Below are positions 54,911 through 64,000 of a stretch of 64,000 nucleotides of DNA, piece after piece. The translations under genes were made by a program, and so were the position numbers. Each line of letters opens with the position of its first letter. Position 1 is the stretch's first letter. This DNA comes from Emiliania huxleyi CCMP1516 (lineage: Eukaryota; Haptophyta; Isochrysidales; Noelaerhabdaceae), in assembly GCF_000372725.1 (NCBI RefSeq), contig NW_005197426.1, positions 463,411 through 527,410 on the forward strand, in the 5' to 3' direction. Below the pieces are notes generated by a model, which worked only from the letters and a program-made list of their open reading frames with translations, did not search any database and was not told the origin of the DNA.

Positions 54911-55882
54911 CTAGTCGAGGGGTGTCGGCTCCACCTCCTCCTCGTCGGATCCAGTAAGGTCGATGGAGACAGGAGGCCCCTTTGGGATCTTCCGCATGCG
55001 CTCCTGCGCGAGGGAGCCGGGCCGAGCGCTCGGGCAATCGCGGGGCGGCGCACGGGCGGCGCGGCGGGCGCGCCTCTGCGTCGACGATGCGGCGGGCGTT
55101 GGCGCGAGCCTTTGCGACGCCGTCGGAGCAGCCCTCGGTGGAGCAGGGGTCCGGGTCGAGCAGCTTGGCCTGCAGCACGGTGTGGTGGTGGGGTGCGGGG
55201 GCGTGCGGGGAGGGGAGGGCGCTGCTGTGCGCGCCACCTTGTCGCCCTTGAGCAGGAGGAAGAAGGAGTCGCGGTAATTCAGAGTCAGCTCGGCCAGCTC
55301 CGGCGCCCCCTGGACGGGGCCGACACACCACTCGCCCGCTTTCCACTGGCCGTTGCTGCCGAAAGCCTTCGAGCTCGACGCGGCGGCGGTCGCCGAGTGC
55401 CCTCCCTTGACCATGTCGCGCTCGGAGGCAGAGGCGCGAGGGCCAGCGAGGTCGGGCTGGTGTGAAATGCCGTGCTGGTCTTGCTTCACCTCAAAAGCAT
55501 AGCCCTGCCGCACGCGCAGCGTGATGATGCCGCGCGACCAGTCGACGGGCGCAGAGGCGATGCCGCTCCCCGCGCCCTCGCCGCCGCCCTCGCCCTCCTC
55601 CACGCGAGTGTGGGAGTACTGAAATTCGGACGTGATCGCCTGCCCCTCGTTGCGCTTCACAAAGCCGGCATAGATGTGCTTGCGACCGGCCATCCTGGGA
55701 GCCTGGCCGGTGGTGTCGACAGCGTGCATGGCATCCACCTTCTTGCCGTCGAGCTCGACGTCGAACGCACACGTGCCCTCACCGTGGAACGTGACCTCGA
55801 TCGAGAACTTGGCGCCCGGCCGCGCCTCGACGATGTGATGCCCATCGATGACATGCTCCGGCTGCGCCTCGCCGTTGAGGAT
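54911..55882 (-). CDS. DUF7918-like protein with a SUMO-interaction-like tail (5' end unresolved)
   Basis: The recognisable exon begins at acceptor CTAG/GTGATCCTC (55882) and reads VILNGEAQPEHVIDGHHIVE, KFSIEVTFHGEGTCAFDVEL then DGKKVDAM, HIYAGFVKRNEG and ITLRVRQGYAFEV. This order (exposed strand, PEY/PEH, then VxVDGKxVD) resembles DUF7918-type domains; the match is from memory and tentative. The frame then passes YRDSFFLLLKGDK into an inferred intron (GT-rich, near 55240-55180) and ends PVSIDLTGSDEEEVEPTPLD. Hydrophobic residues followed by acids is a good SUMO-interaction motif. An upstream exon around 55900-56150 (SQLLQSAEELLPAR; LLPAMLQLLMDYG) may belong to the same gene. Confidence 0.5.
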   Translation of the reverse strand: MLNGEAQPEHVIDGHHIVEARPGAKFSIEVTFHGEGTCAFDVELDGKKVDAMHAVDTTGQAPRMAGRKHIYAGFVKRNEGQAITSEFQYSHTRVEEGEGGGEGAGSGIASAPVDWSRGIITLRVRQGYAFEVKQDQHGISHQPDLAGPRASASERDMVKGGHSATAAASSSKAFGSNGQWKAGEWCVGPVQGAPELAELTLNYRDSFFLLLKGDKVARTAAPSPPRTPPHPTTTPCCRPSCSTRTPAPPRAAPTASQRLAPTPAASSTQRRARRAARAPPRDCPSARPGSLAQERMRKIPKGPPVSIDLTGSDEEEVEPTPLD

Positions 55883-56801
55883 CACCTAGCGACATGGTCG
55901 GTCGTCATTGCGCCATAGTCCATGAGCAGTTGCAGCATCGCAGGCAGCAAATGCAGGCGCAGCGGTAAATCAACATCCTGCCCGGTACGCGCCGGCAGCA
56001 GCTCTTCTGCGCTCTGTAGCAGCTGAGAGCGCAGCGCGCGCTCTTGGGATGTTGAATGGGGAGGGCGAGGCGCAGCCTGCAGCTCCCAGTCGCCCTGCCG
56101 AACCATACCAGCGGAGGGCCAGGGACGCAGTACAGGACGCTCACCAACCACCTGCCGGAATGGGGTGGGCTGGGGCTCGACTCGCAGCGGTGAGCAGTGG
56201 GTGGTGGGCTGTGCGCAGTGGGCTAGGGCTCGACTCGCAGCGGTGAGCAGTGGTTGGTGGGCAGTGCGCAGTGCGCAGCGAGGCAGCGCAAGCACCGACC
56301 GATGGGCAGCTTCGTTTTTTTTCTTTGAGCTAGACTTGGATGTTTTTTCTTTTCCCCGCTGACTCGCTTTCTGTCCCTTTCCCCGGGCCTCGTAAAATCA
56401 CAAATTCGATCGGTGAATTCTGTGCGATTTCGGGCGCGGGGTTGTGCTTTTTATGTGAATTCGGGTTGTGTATTTGAGAGAGAGACTCTCTTCTTGCTTG
56501 TATTTGTGTGTGTGAATCTAGGCCCGCGGGTAGTCTCACCCCATCCCCAGGGCCTCCAGGGCTCGCACCTCAACCTCTCAGAGACCAGCGCACAGCGCCA
56601 TAGGAATTCCATAGAGAGATGTTAGAGGTGGGTTAAGAGGGAGATGCGCGCGAGCATCGGACCGCTGGGACGGCGGGCGAAATAAATAAATAAATAAAAA
56701 CGGTCAAACTCTGAGACGAGATGGGATTTAGGGACATGTGTCCCCGCCCTGCACGATCTTGGTGTGAGGGATCTTCAATCCGTCCCCTCACCCCCTGGTC
56801 A
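55883..56801. other. Mostly non-coding; repeats of GGGCTCGACTCGCAGCGGTG
   Basis: Two copies of CTCGACTCGCAGCGGTGAGC lie at about 56178 and 56230. A T-rich run (GTTTTTTTTCTTTG) lies at 56309 and a TAAA-rich run at 56684-56699. No separate gene is supported. Confidence 0.4.
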
Positions 56802-57200
56802 CTACCCGACACTAGAAGAGCAGCAAGAGTTGGGGCTGCGGCTACGGCTGCGGCTGCGGGAGGGGCTATGGTCGCGGGAGAGCCGCTGCGCCGCGTGGGC
56901 GCGCCTACACCGCGCTTGCTCCGCTCGCCACCTCTCGCAAAGGTCCAAAGTCATAGCCATCACCTCCTCCGGCAAGTCCTTTTCGCCTATCTTGCCGTCC
57001 CTCCATGCCTGGTAGAGCTCGTCGTCATAGCCATATTGCATCACAGCCTGCTGCACTGCGTCGTGCACAACCCCTGCCACCCTATCCCGCGCCTCAGCGT
57101 CGGAAAATTCGAGCTCGGAGTCATACCCGGAAGCAGGCGCAGACGGCCGCGGCGATTTGGCAGGCGGCGAGGGCGGGCGAATCTTGCGACTCGCCGCCAC
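56802..57200 (-). CDS. Small acidic/Arg-Ser protein, start codon unresolved
   Basis: About 132 codons of clearly coding character: SGYDSELEFSDAEARDRVAG, VVHDAVQQAVMQYGYDDELY, QAWRDGKIGEKDLPEEVMAM then TLDLCERWRAEQ, ending in an Arg/Ser tail (DHSPSRSRSRSRSPNS). The frame opens with GTG (57200) and no in-frame ATG lies just upstream; the nearby ATG at 57203 is in a different frame. Either an upstream exon exists or initiation is non-standard. I do not recognise a family; the RS tail resembles splicing-factor tails. Confidence 0.5.
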   Translation of the reverse strand: MAASRKIRPPSPPAKSPRPSAPASGYDSELEFSDAEARDRVAGVVHDAVQQAVMQYGYDDELYQAWRDGKIGEKDLPEEVMAMTLDLCERWRAEQARCRRAHAAQRLSRDHSPSRSRSRSRSPNSCCSSSVG

Positions 57201-57954
57201 ATTTTGGCGACTTTTGGGAGAATTCCTCGAGGTATTTTCTTCTCAATAACAAGGCTGTGAACCGGTGGCGCGACACAGAGTCGGTCGAGTCTGGCCGTTC
57301 GAGTCTGAGGATGAGTCTGGATGCAGTCATAACACGTATGTAGGCCTTGTCTCCTGAAGCTTTGAGCAATAGCCGCAAAAGGTGCTTTTCGGCACTTCAT
57401 CGCGACACGTCCAGGTGCAGACAAGTATCAAGTCTGATCTGTCCCAGACCGTCCTTATTTTGGGTGATGAAGCCCACACTCTGGCTCATACCACGGCTCT
57501 TACGGCCTCACACGCGCCTGTTTCACCCACAGACACCGCCGGCACGCACTCCCACTTCACACATGCTCAAACACAACCCCACCAAAGCACAGCCCTGATC
57601 AGAATGGGCAAGGGCCAGGCAGCGGCGCGACACAGAGTCGGTCGAGTCTGGCCGTTCTCTCGACGCCGGCCGGCGAGGGTGGCGGCCTGTGGCCGGCTGG
57701 TGGGCGGAGAGCAGCCAGGAGGACTCCAGAGTAGCCAGCAACACCAAGCAACGGGTGAGCGCACAGCGAGCGCGAACACAGCTCTGAGAAAGGGCTTGAA
57801 GTTGGCCTTTCAGGAAACGTCCGTCTCTGTGATGACGTAGCCGACCCAGGAATTCTCGTTGCTCCACGCCCGCCAGTGCCGCGAGCCCATCCGGCCTGCC
57901 TCCTCGCTCCGCACAGCCTCGCTGCCGCTCACCGCATACTGAGCGCTCGTCGGC
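57201..57954. other. Intergenic with a 34-bp dispersed duplicate
   Basis: GGCGCGACACAGAGTCGGTC and the following 14 bases occur at 57267-57300 and again at 57624-57657, identical by eye. No gene was recognised. Confidence 0.5.
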
Positions 57955-59975
57955 ATGCTCAGCCTCTGCCTGGCCGGCTCCGCCGCGGCAGCTCCAGCGA
58001 ACGCGCCACAGTCCTCCCTGCAGAGCACACTGGACCAGCTCCGGGCGCAGCTCGCCGCGCTGCAGTCTCAGATTGACTCATTCTCCACCGGCGCCTCTTC
58101 GGAGACGCCATTGACCTCGACGCGGTCGAAAGGACGAGCCGGCATTGACCGGCCGGGAGTGCTCCGCGAGCTGCCACAGCTGGCGCTCGCTCCCTGCCTC
58201 GGCGTCAAGCCCTGCCTGCACACAACGGTGCGCCGCGCGACGCCCCTCGCCGGAACATCATGTGCGCACGCCAGCTCACCAGGACCGCCCTCCCTCCCTC
58301 TCGCAGGTCGAGGAGAGGCTCGCCCGAGGGTGCGCGGGCGCGCGTGTCTTCCGCGGCAACTGGACGTTACCCTAACCCTAACCCTAACCCTAACCCTAAC
58401 CCTAACCCCAGGCGCGCCTGTCTTCCGCGGCAATTGGACGTCTCCAGTGCCGGTGCCTGGCCGCGACAGCCTCGGCCAGCGCTTCCTTCCGCGTCTCGAT
58501 TGCGACGTGGCGGAGGTGTGGAAGCTCTCCAAGGTCGAGGCGCGGCGGGGCCGACTGACGGATGCGATGGAGGCGCACGCGCTCTCGCGGCTGGCCGGGC
58601 TGCGCAACAAGCTCTGGCTCATCGTGGGCGCCTCGCTCGTCCACGCCATCATGCGCGCCCGAGAGGCGTGTCCATGACACGTCCATGACACGCCCACAGG
58701 CACCTCGGTCGACCACACAATCACGCGGTCCGGCTGCGACAGCTTCGGCGTGCCGCGCGAGTCGGTCGTGGTCTCGACGGCAGAGCTGGCGAGGGCGTTG
58801 CCGGCGGGCGGCCAGCACGCCTTAGACACTTCCTAGACACCTCCTAGACACTTCCTGGACACTTCCTAGGCGGGCGGCCAGCATGCCTTTGCGGGCGGCA
58901 GCGGCCTTGCGATGGACGGGTGCGCGGTGCCTCTGCTCAACTTGACCGTCGTCGAGACGCACTCCGCGGGCATGGCGAGCCTGAGGCGCGGGCAGCTGCG
59001 CGAGTAGTGCCGGACGGCGCCCTCCGCCGTCAGAAGGCCGCGCCCCGTGTGCGCAGGCCCTCGAACGACGCCGCTCTCCAGCCGGCGCGGCTGCGAGGGT
59101 GGGAGCTCGCGTTGGCGGCGATGCGGCTGCACCACCGGCCTCCGGACTTTGTGACGCTTTCGGGGGAGGAGTGGGACTTCAAGAACTGGGCGAGGGCGGG
59201 GCGGCAGCCAAACTCGAGCCTCGCCTGGCGCGAGGTTGGGGAGGTCATTCGGATGCAGGTCGAGGCGATCCGCAGCCACTGGCCGCGCGCCGTGGTGATG
59301 GTGCGCACGATGTACGCGGCGGCGTACGGCGGGCTCGGACCTGTCCTGGACATGTCCACGACACTTCCCTGACATGTCCCGCAGGTACGGTGCGACGTAC
59401 GGCGGGTTCGGCGGCGACTACGGCGCGTACAATGCGCTGCTGCGCGAGGCGAGGGCGGGGCGGCTTCGGCTCTCGGCGGCGGAGGAGCGCGCTGTTCACG
59501 CGTCCGGCGGTGAGAGCAGGTCTCGACGCGGCGGCTCTCTCGCAGAGCCGCGAGGGCGGCGGGAGGCGTTGCCGGCCAGCAGCCCGAGGCGCCAGCCCGC
59601 CGCGCGGAGAGGGAGAGAGCGGCCGGCATCGTGGAGACGGCGCGCACCGCCCTTTGAGACGCGGACTCAGCTGGGCCGGCGGCACCTCACGGGATGGTGG
59701 GGCGGGAGTAGGAGTGCGGCCGGCTCGCGCACGAGAGCGACGTGGCGAGCATGGCGCACTGCTCGGCGTGCAGCTCGCGGAGCGGCTGGACCAAGGCGCG
59801 GGCGTGCAAGAGGTGCCAGACCCTCGCGAGCCCTCGAGACCTCGAGCCCGGCTCTCCTCGCCGTGCATAGGACGGGATGCACCCTCACGAGTGGTTCACG
59901 GCCAGCTGGATCGAGATCGTCCTCAACCAGATGGCAGATCTGGGGGCCGCGTGCCAAGATCTGGGGGCCGTGTGA
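57955..59975 (+). CDS. SGNH / PC-esterase-like secreted protein
   Basis: Starts at ATG 57955 with a signal peptide (MLSLCLAGSAAAAPANA) and a short coiled coil (LQSTLDQLRAQLAALQSQI). Exons then give VEERLARGCAGAPVFRGNWT, LRNKLWLIVGASLVHAIM, TSVDHTITRSGCDSFGVPRE, GGQHAFAGGSGLAMDG, PPDFVTLSGEEWDFKNWARA, VVMVRTMYGATYGGFGGDYG and the end DGMHPHEWFTASWIEIVLNQ then MADLGAACQDLGAV. A GxS strand near the middle (GAS, where active PC-esterases usually have GDS) and a late D-x-x-H (DGMHP) followed by W and ExxLN fit the SGNH/PC-esterase fold used for polysaccharide O-acetylation or deacetylation. Activity is uncertain because the Asp is replaced. At least four introns are GC-AG, and several start with copies of the next exon. 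Confidence 0.65.
58338..58411 (+). repeat. Telomere-repeat intron flanked by a 30-bp exon duplication
   Basis: The intron starts with a near-identical copy of the next exon (GCGCGCGTGTCTTCCGCGGC against GCGCGCCTGTCTTCCGCGGC). It continues as about six CCCTAA repeats and ends CCCCAG. GC-AG splicing gives RGCAG/APVFRGNW in frame. Confidence 0.85.
58804..58869 (+). repeat. 66-nt intron flanked by a 20-bp exon duplication
   Basis: GCGGGCGGCCAGCA(C/T)GCCTT is present at the intron 5' end and at the start of the next exon (58870). The filler is four AGACACTTCCT-type units ending CCTAG. GC-AG splicing gives ALP/AGGQHAF. Confidence 0.85.
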
Positions 59976-60698
59976 GAGCGCCTCGCCTCGCGGAGAGGCG
60001 CCCGGCAGCCATAGCCGGGCATAGGCGCACACAGGGGCGCCGGCCGCGCGCACAACACTCAGCACCGTGTCAGCAGCCAGCATCAGCCGCTCCTCCTTGT
60101 TCGTGACCGGCGAGAGACCGGAGCGTAGTCCGTATATAGCCGGGAGAGGCCCCGGCCCCCGCCATCTTCGAGCAGACAGTGCGCACATCTCAATACTCAA
60201 ACGCGCAAAACTCCAGAGTGACTCAGACACAAAATGGCCTTGGACCCTTGCGGAGCCTTGTTGCGTTGTGGTTCGTGGTTGCGGCTCACAGGCTCTCCAC
60301 ATATCCAAAATGCAAAAACACAGTCTCCACAAAGCACACAATACGCTCTCGGCGGGACGCGAGACTCGGGCCGGCACCCCGCACAACTAGCGTACATGGT
60401 GGCGAGTGTGCCACAAGCTTGCCAAGACCGCAGTACTCCACGGCGCGGACCATCACCATGCACACAGGGGCTCAATTGCGTCGACAACTGCACGTGCTCA
60501 ACACGCACGCCGTAGACAGGGAGAACGCGCTCCCGCAAGCCTCACATACTGTACCAAGAGTGTGTACCAAGAGGCGCGGGTGAGGCCAAAGGGCGGGGGG
60601 CACCAACGCACGTACAGATTGACAGCCCTCGCGTTCGCGCTCGCCACGCGGAGACCGGCGAGTGTTGCGGCGGCACCGGCCGGGCCAGCGCACTGCGC
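59976..60698. other. Convergent intergenic space
   Basis: Lies between the SGNH-like stop and the stop of the minus-strand gene. Tandem AGATCTGGGGGCC lies at the very end of the SGNH frame. Nothing else was recognised. Confidence 0.45.
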
Positions 60699-63577
60699 TC
60701 AGACCAGGCGGCGCCTCTTCCACGAGCGCACGCTGTCCGCGCCGCCGCTCGCCGCGCTCACCGCCCCTGCCGCCGGGGCCGCGGGGGCGGCGGGGGCAGC
60801 GCGGGCGGGAGCAGCGGGGGTGGCGGTGGGATCTCCGCGGCGCGCTGCCACCGCGTGCGTCGGCAGGGACTGACCTCCCTCCGCCTCGCCCTCGCCGCCG
60901 ACGCCGCCCATGCTCGCCGTGAGCGCGCGGCCCGACTCCTTCATCGTCATGCGCGGGTTGCCGTGCTCGTCGCCCACGGCATTGCCTCGCACGTGCAGCC
61001 GCGGGGCGGGCCTGCGGGGCGGTGGCACGACGCACGTCAGCAGGCGGTGGCGCAAGACGAGTGTGTCGCGCTGGTCTCGATGCGGCGGCTCGCCGTCTGA
61101 AGGCGACCGCCAGGCGCTTCCGGTCCTTTTTGTCGAGCGTGGCCCGGAAGGCCGCCTCGCCCGCGCACGTGTACGTGACGCGGAGGTGGCCGGTGCTGCC
61201 TCCTTTGGCGAGGGTGACCGACCCTTCTCCCGGCACGACCACCTGCCGGGGGGGGGGGGGGGGGGGGGGCGACGGGTGGCACGTGGAGGACATGCTTGCC
61301 ACACTCGGCCACGGGACTGCTGTGAAGTGGTCTCGGCTGGCGTCGGAACCTTGCCCGGCGACCAGTAGGTGCGCACGCGCATCTTGATCTCGTCGAGCTG
61401 CTCGTGCAGCACCTTCTCCTGCTGCTGGCACGCCGCGAGCTGCGACGAGAGGTCGACGTCGGCGGCGATCGGCTTGGGCGCCGGCTTGGCGCTCGGCGTG
61501 ATCGTCACCCGCGCGCACATTGCGCCGACGCGCGTCTCGACGCGCCTCACGACGCCGCTCTCGAGGAGCAGCTGCTTGTCCTCCTCCGCCAGCGCGTTGA
61601 AGGTCTCCGCCACGACGACCAGCTTGTCGGGCGGCGCGGCGAAGGTCTGCACCTGGTACGCGCCCGTCTTCGCCTCGTTCCGCAGCGTCGCCACCGCGGT
61701 GCGCAGCCTCCACGGCGCCTCCTCCTCGGCGCACGCGTCCGAGAGGAGGAAGGAGGTGGCGCGCGCCTCGCCGACCAGCGCCTGCACCTCCGCCCACACC
61801 TCGGCCGAGAGCCCGTCGCCCGCCCAGCGCGCCGGCCCGGTCAGCTGCGCGGCGGGCACGGCGTCGGAGGGGGCGAGCTCCGAGAGCGGGACGCCGTTGT
61901 TGACCCGGCTCGACTTTCGCTCGAGCCTGCGGACGGCGACGCGGCAGTAGCGGCGGTAGAGCTGCTCGTGCTCCTGCCGGAGGCGGCGGCAGACGCCGGT
62001 CGCGAGGACGGTCGCGCTCTCCGGCGAGCTGTGGAGGAGGATGAGCGCGAAGCAGAGGCCGTCGAGCCGCAGGAGGGAGGAGGCGTCGTTGACGTCGCTC
62101 ACGCCGCCCGCGTCTACCGACAGCCGCGCCGCCGGCCGCTGCGCAAAAGGGGGGAGGAGGGGGGTAGAGGGGGGAGGAGGGGGGTAGAGGGGGGAAGGGG
62201 GGTAGAGGGGGGAAGGGGGGTAGAGGGGGGGGGATGGGTCTAACTGCGGGCTGCCTCGTCAATCTCTCTCCGTCGCATCCCGCTTAGGGCATCGAGCTCT
62301 TCGGGCCGCGCGTGACGCGAAGGGGGCGGCAGGACCGCCGCGACGGCGGAGGGGCCAGGGCCGGCGACGGCGATGGGAATGGCGCCGCCGGCGGGCGTGT
62401 CGGGCGTGTCGGCGGGCGCGAGCGTGTGCTCGTCCGCCTCGCCGAAGAGGTCCTCTGCGCTGGCGTCGGCGTCGTCGGTGCCTTCGGCGTCGGTGTCGTC
62501 GGCGTCGGTGTCGTCGGCGCCAGCGCCTGCTGCGTCAGCGCCTGCTGCTGCGCCAGCGCCCACGCCTCCGGGGGCGGAGGGCTCGCCCCCGGCTGCGCTC
62601 CTGAGCAGGTCCGGCCAGCTCGAGCCCTCCTCGCCAGGAGACGCCCCCGCATCCTCGGCCGCCGCGCCCGGCTCCGCCTCCTCCTCCGTCTCCATCGCCT
62701 CCGGCTCCGCCTCCATCATCACGGCCCCCTCCAGCTCCGCCGCCGCAGCCTCTGCTTCCGCCGCCGTCTCCGCCGCTGCGTCAGCCTCCACCTCAGCCGC
62801 CTCCGCCTCCGCCTCCGCCTCCGCCTCCGCCTCCGCCTCCGCCGCCGCCGCCGCTGCCTCCGCCGCTGCCGCCGCCGCCGCCGCCTCCGCCGCCGCGATC
62901 GCCGCGCCGCGCTGCTGCTCGATGTTGTCGGCGAGCGTGAAGGCGCCGTTGAGGACAAAGGCTCTGCCATAGTCCACCGGGCTGCTCGCATCCTCCTCTT
63001 GGCCGGCGGGCAGGTCCAAGCCAAGGAGGTCGCTGTTTTGCCCCTCCTTCTCCTCCTCCCCGCCGCCCTCCGGCGCGTTCGCGACGCGCCTCCATAGGGC
63101 GGCGCGCGCGAGCTTGTCTGACGCGGCCTTCGTCGCGCTGCGGAGCGCCCTCTTCAGCTCGTCCATCGCCTTCCACTCGGCGTGCTTGCGCAGCGCCTCG
63201 CGCGCGAGCTCCTCCCGCTCGTCGTCCTCCCCACCGGGGAGGGCGCCGCGCGCAGCGCAAGAGCCGGCGTGCTGCTCCTCGTCGTACCGCTTCCAGCACT
63301 TTTGGCAGTAGAGGTCCTCGGGGTTGTCGTGGTCCGCAGTCAGTCCCTCGCTCGCGCCGCATTCTGCGCAGCGCTCGGTCCCCTCCGGCGAAAGGCAGGT
63401 GCGGGCAAACGTGGCGCGCTTCCTCTCGCCGCTCGGGAAGTCGACAAGGTACCGCTCCCTGTCGGGCAGGTACTTGACAATCTTGACAAGCACGCCGTCG
63501 AGCTCGGGCGCGCTCTTGAGCCCCTGGAGCCGGGCGAGCGAGTCGGGCTCGAGGAGGTCCAGTGATTTGGGAGACAT
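60699..63577 (-). CDS. Ala/Glu-rich protein with Tudor-like N-terminus and zinc finger
   Basis: Starts at ATG 63577 (MSPKSLDLLEPDSLARLQGL), directly preceded by AATTCTTTTTTGAC. The N-terminus reads LDGVLVKIVKYLPDRERYLV then DFPSGERKRATF, a Tudor/PWWP-like barrel pattern. A C4-type finger follows (CAECGASEG then LYCQKCWKRY). The middle is a long AEAEAEA stretch (62745-62910) and Asp/Thr-rich repeats (DDTDADDTDAEGTDDADASA). After a G-rich intron (about 62110-62240) come SDVNDASSLLRLDGLCFALI, RRYCRVAVRRLERKSS and LVGEARATSFLLSDACAEEE, then PGEGSVTLAKGGSTGHLRVT and a tail ending SVRSWKRRRLV. The basic tail and acidic stretches suggest a nuclear protein. I do not recognise the family. Confidence 0.6.
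62140..62234 (-). repeat. G-rich tandem repeat in an intron
   Basis: Units of GGGGGGTAGAGGGGGGA repeat about five times on the plus strand. It separates the first exon of the 60.7-63.6 kb gene from the next. Another G run lies at about 61250-61269, also in an inferred intron. Confidence 0.85.
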
Positions 63578-63596
63578 GTCAAAAAAGAATTTTCCA
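63578..63596 (-). promoter_or_regulatory. T-rich initiator-like element
   Basis: The minus strand reads TGGAAAATTCTTTTTTGAC immediately before the ATG at 63577, leaving essentially no room for a 5' UTR unless transcription starts within it. Confidence 0.45.
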
Positions 63597-64000
63597 AGCC
63601 CGGCACAACACTGGGACGAACACTGGGCACATACAAACGGTCGCGCTTACAACTGTCATGATGCCGGTAGCCGCCGCCCTTGCCTCCCGAGCCCGAGGGG
63701 CCAGCCGCGCCGCGGCCCAGCGCCTCCGTATTAGTTCCCGGCCGGCGTGAGATGCCCAGCCTTCGGGCCGCGGCACCCGTTGCGGCCGGGCCAACCTCAG
63801 TGCAGAGAGCGACGCTCAAACCTTCGGATAAGCCTCGCCAAGCGTCTGCAGCTGCCCCGTGGCAGGCGCCCACGACGCCGACCGCGGTCGACGGCAACGG
63901 ATCGGTGCGGACGCGACGCCGCCCGCGCTCGCGCCGCGCGCACGCGCCAGCACTCGAGCTTGAGATGATCCTCATTCTCGCTCTCGCACTTCAGCTCTCA
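63597..64000. other. Upstream region; nothing recognised
   Basis: GC-rich DNA upstream of the minus-strand gene. No ORF with recognisable character and no repeat was seen. Confidence 0.4.

Noticed and set aside
62745-62910. Plus-strand poly-Ala/Ser frame opposite the Ala/Glu tract
   Set aside because: Antisense of a GCCTCC repeat; the minus frame continues into a zinc finger and is the better gene.

Overview
The window is nuclear DNA of a GC-rich eukaryotic microbe, most likely a haptophyte-type marine alga (inference). Genes on both strands have many very short introns of about 45-180 nt. A large share of these begin with GC rather than GT; the PRMT5 gene alone has seven GC-AG introns out of nine. 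The gene content (AP2-domain protein, F-box/RCC1 protein, Cys-loop receptor, PRMT5, TRANK1-like helicase, DUF6625-like protein, SGNH/PC-esterase-like protein) fits a protist alga. I saw no bacterial, viral or organellar features, no CRISPR array and no tRNA or rRNA.

Layout. 1-0.9 kb: 3' end of a coiled-coil gene. 1.2-3.3 kb: AP2 gene inside an array of TGCGTA/TACGCA motifs with a block of telomere-like TTAGGGG repeats. 3.6-5.0 kb: F-box/RCC1 gene. 6.8-7.9 kb: MBD-like gene (minus). 8.55-9.0 kb: a TTAA-flanked inverted-repeat element just upstream of a Cys-loop receptor gene (9.05-10.96 kb). 11.5-27.7 kb: one very large minus-strand gene encoding a TRANK1-like ankyrin/SF1-helicase protein; a tyrosine-recombinase element (about 12.8-16.1 kb) sits where the middle of the helicase core should be. 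28.1-31.9 kb: AAA+ ATPase with a membrane tail. 32.0-33.0 kb: duplicated-domain membrane protein. 33.1-33.5 kb: 5' fragment of a dihydrolipoyl dehydrogenase gene. 34.4-34.9 kb: an inverted-repeat element. 35.2-37.6 kb (minus) and 37.9-38.8 kb (plus): a divergent pair of unrecognised genes. 39.3-40.5 and 40.9-43.4 kb: two more plus-strand genes. 44.2-46.8 kb: PRMT5, convergent with a DUF6625-like gene (47.0-49.2 kb). 50.3-51.5, 52.3-53.9, 54.9-55.9 and 56.8-57.2 kb: smaller genes. 58.0-60.0 kb: SGNH/PC-esterase-like gene, convergent with an Ala/Glu-rich zinc-finger gene (60.7-63.6 kb).

The most striking pattern is in the introns. Many start with a copy of the first 5-30 bases of the downstream exon, followed by a filler of short tandem repeats ending in AG. 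One filler is pure telomere repeat (CCCTAA), and others share motifs across unrelated genes. This looks like repeated, recent intron birth by duplication of exon sequence around filler DNA. It was found in at least five genes here and is the best candidate in the window for a new system. Reconstructed PRMT5, whose exon frames all close, gives 634 residues, matching the roughly 637 of the human protein, so those intron calls are well supported.
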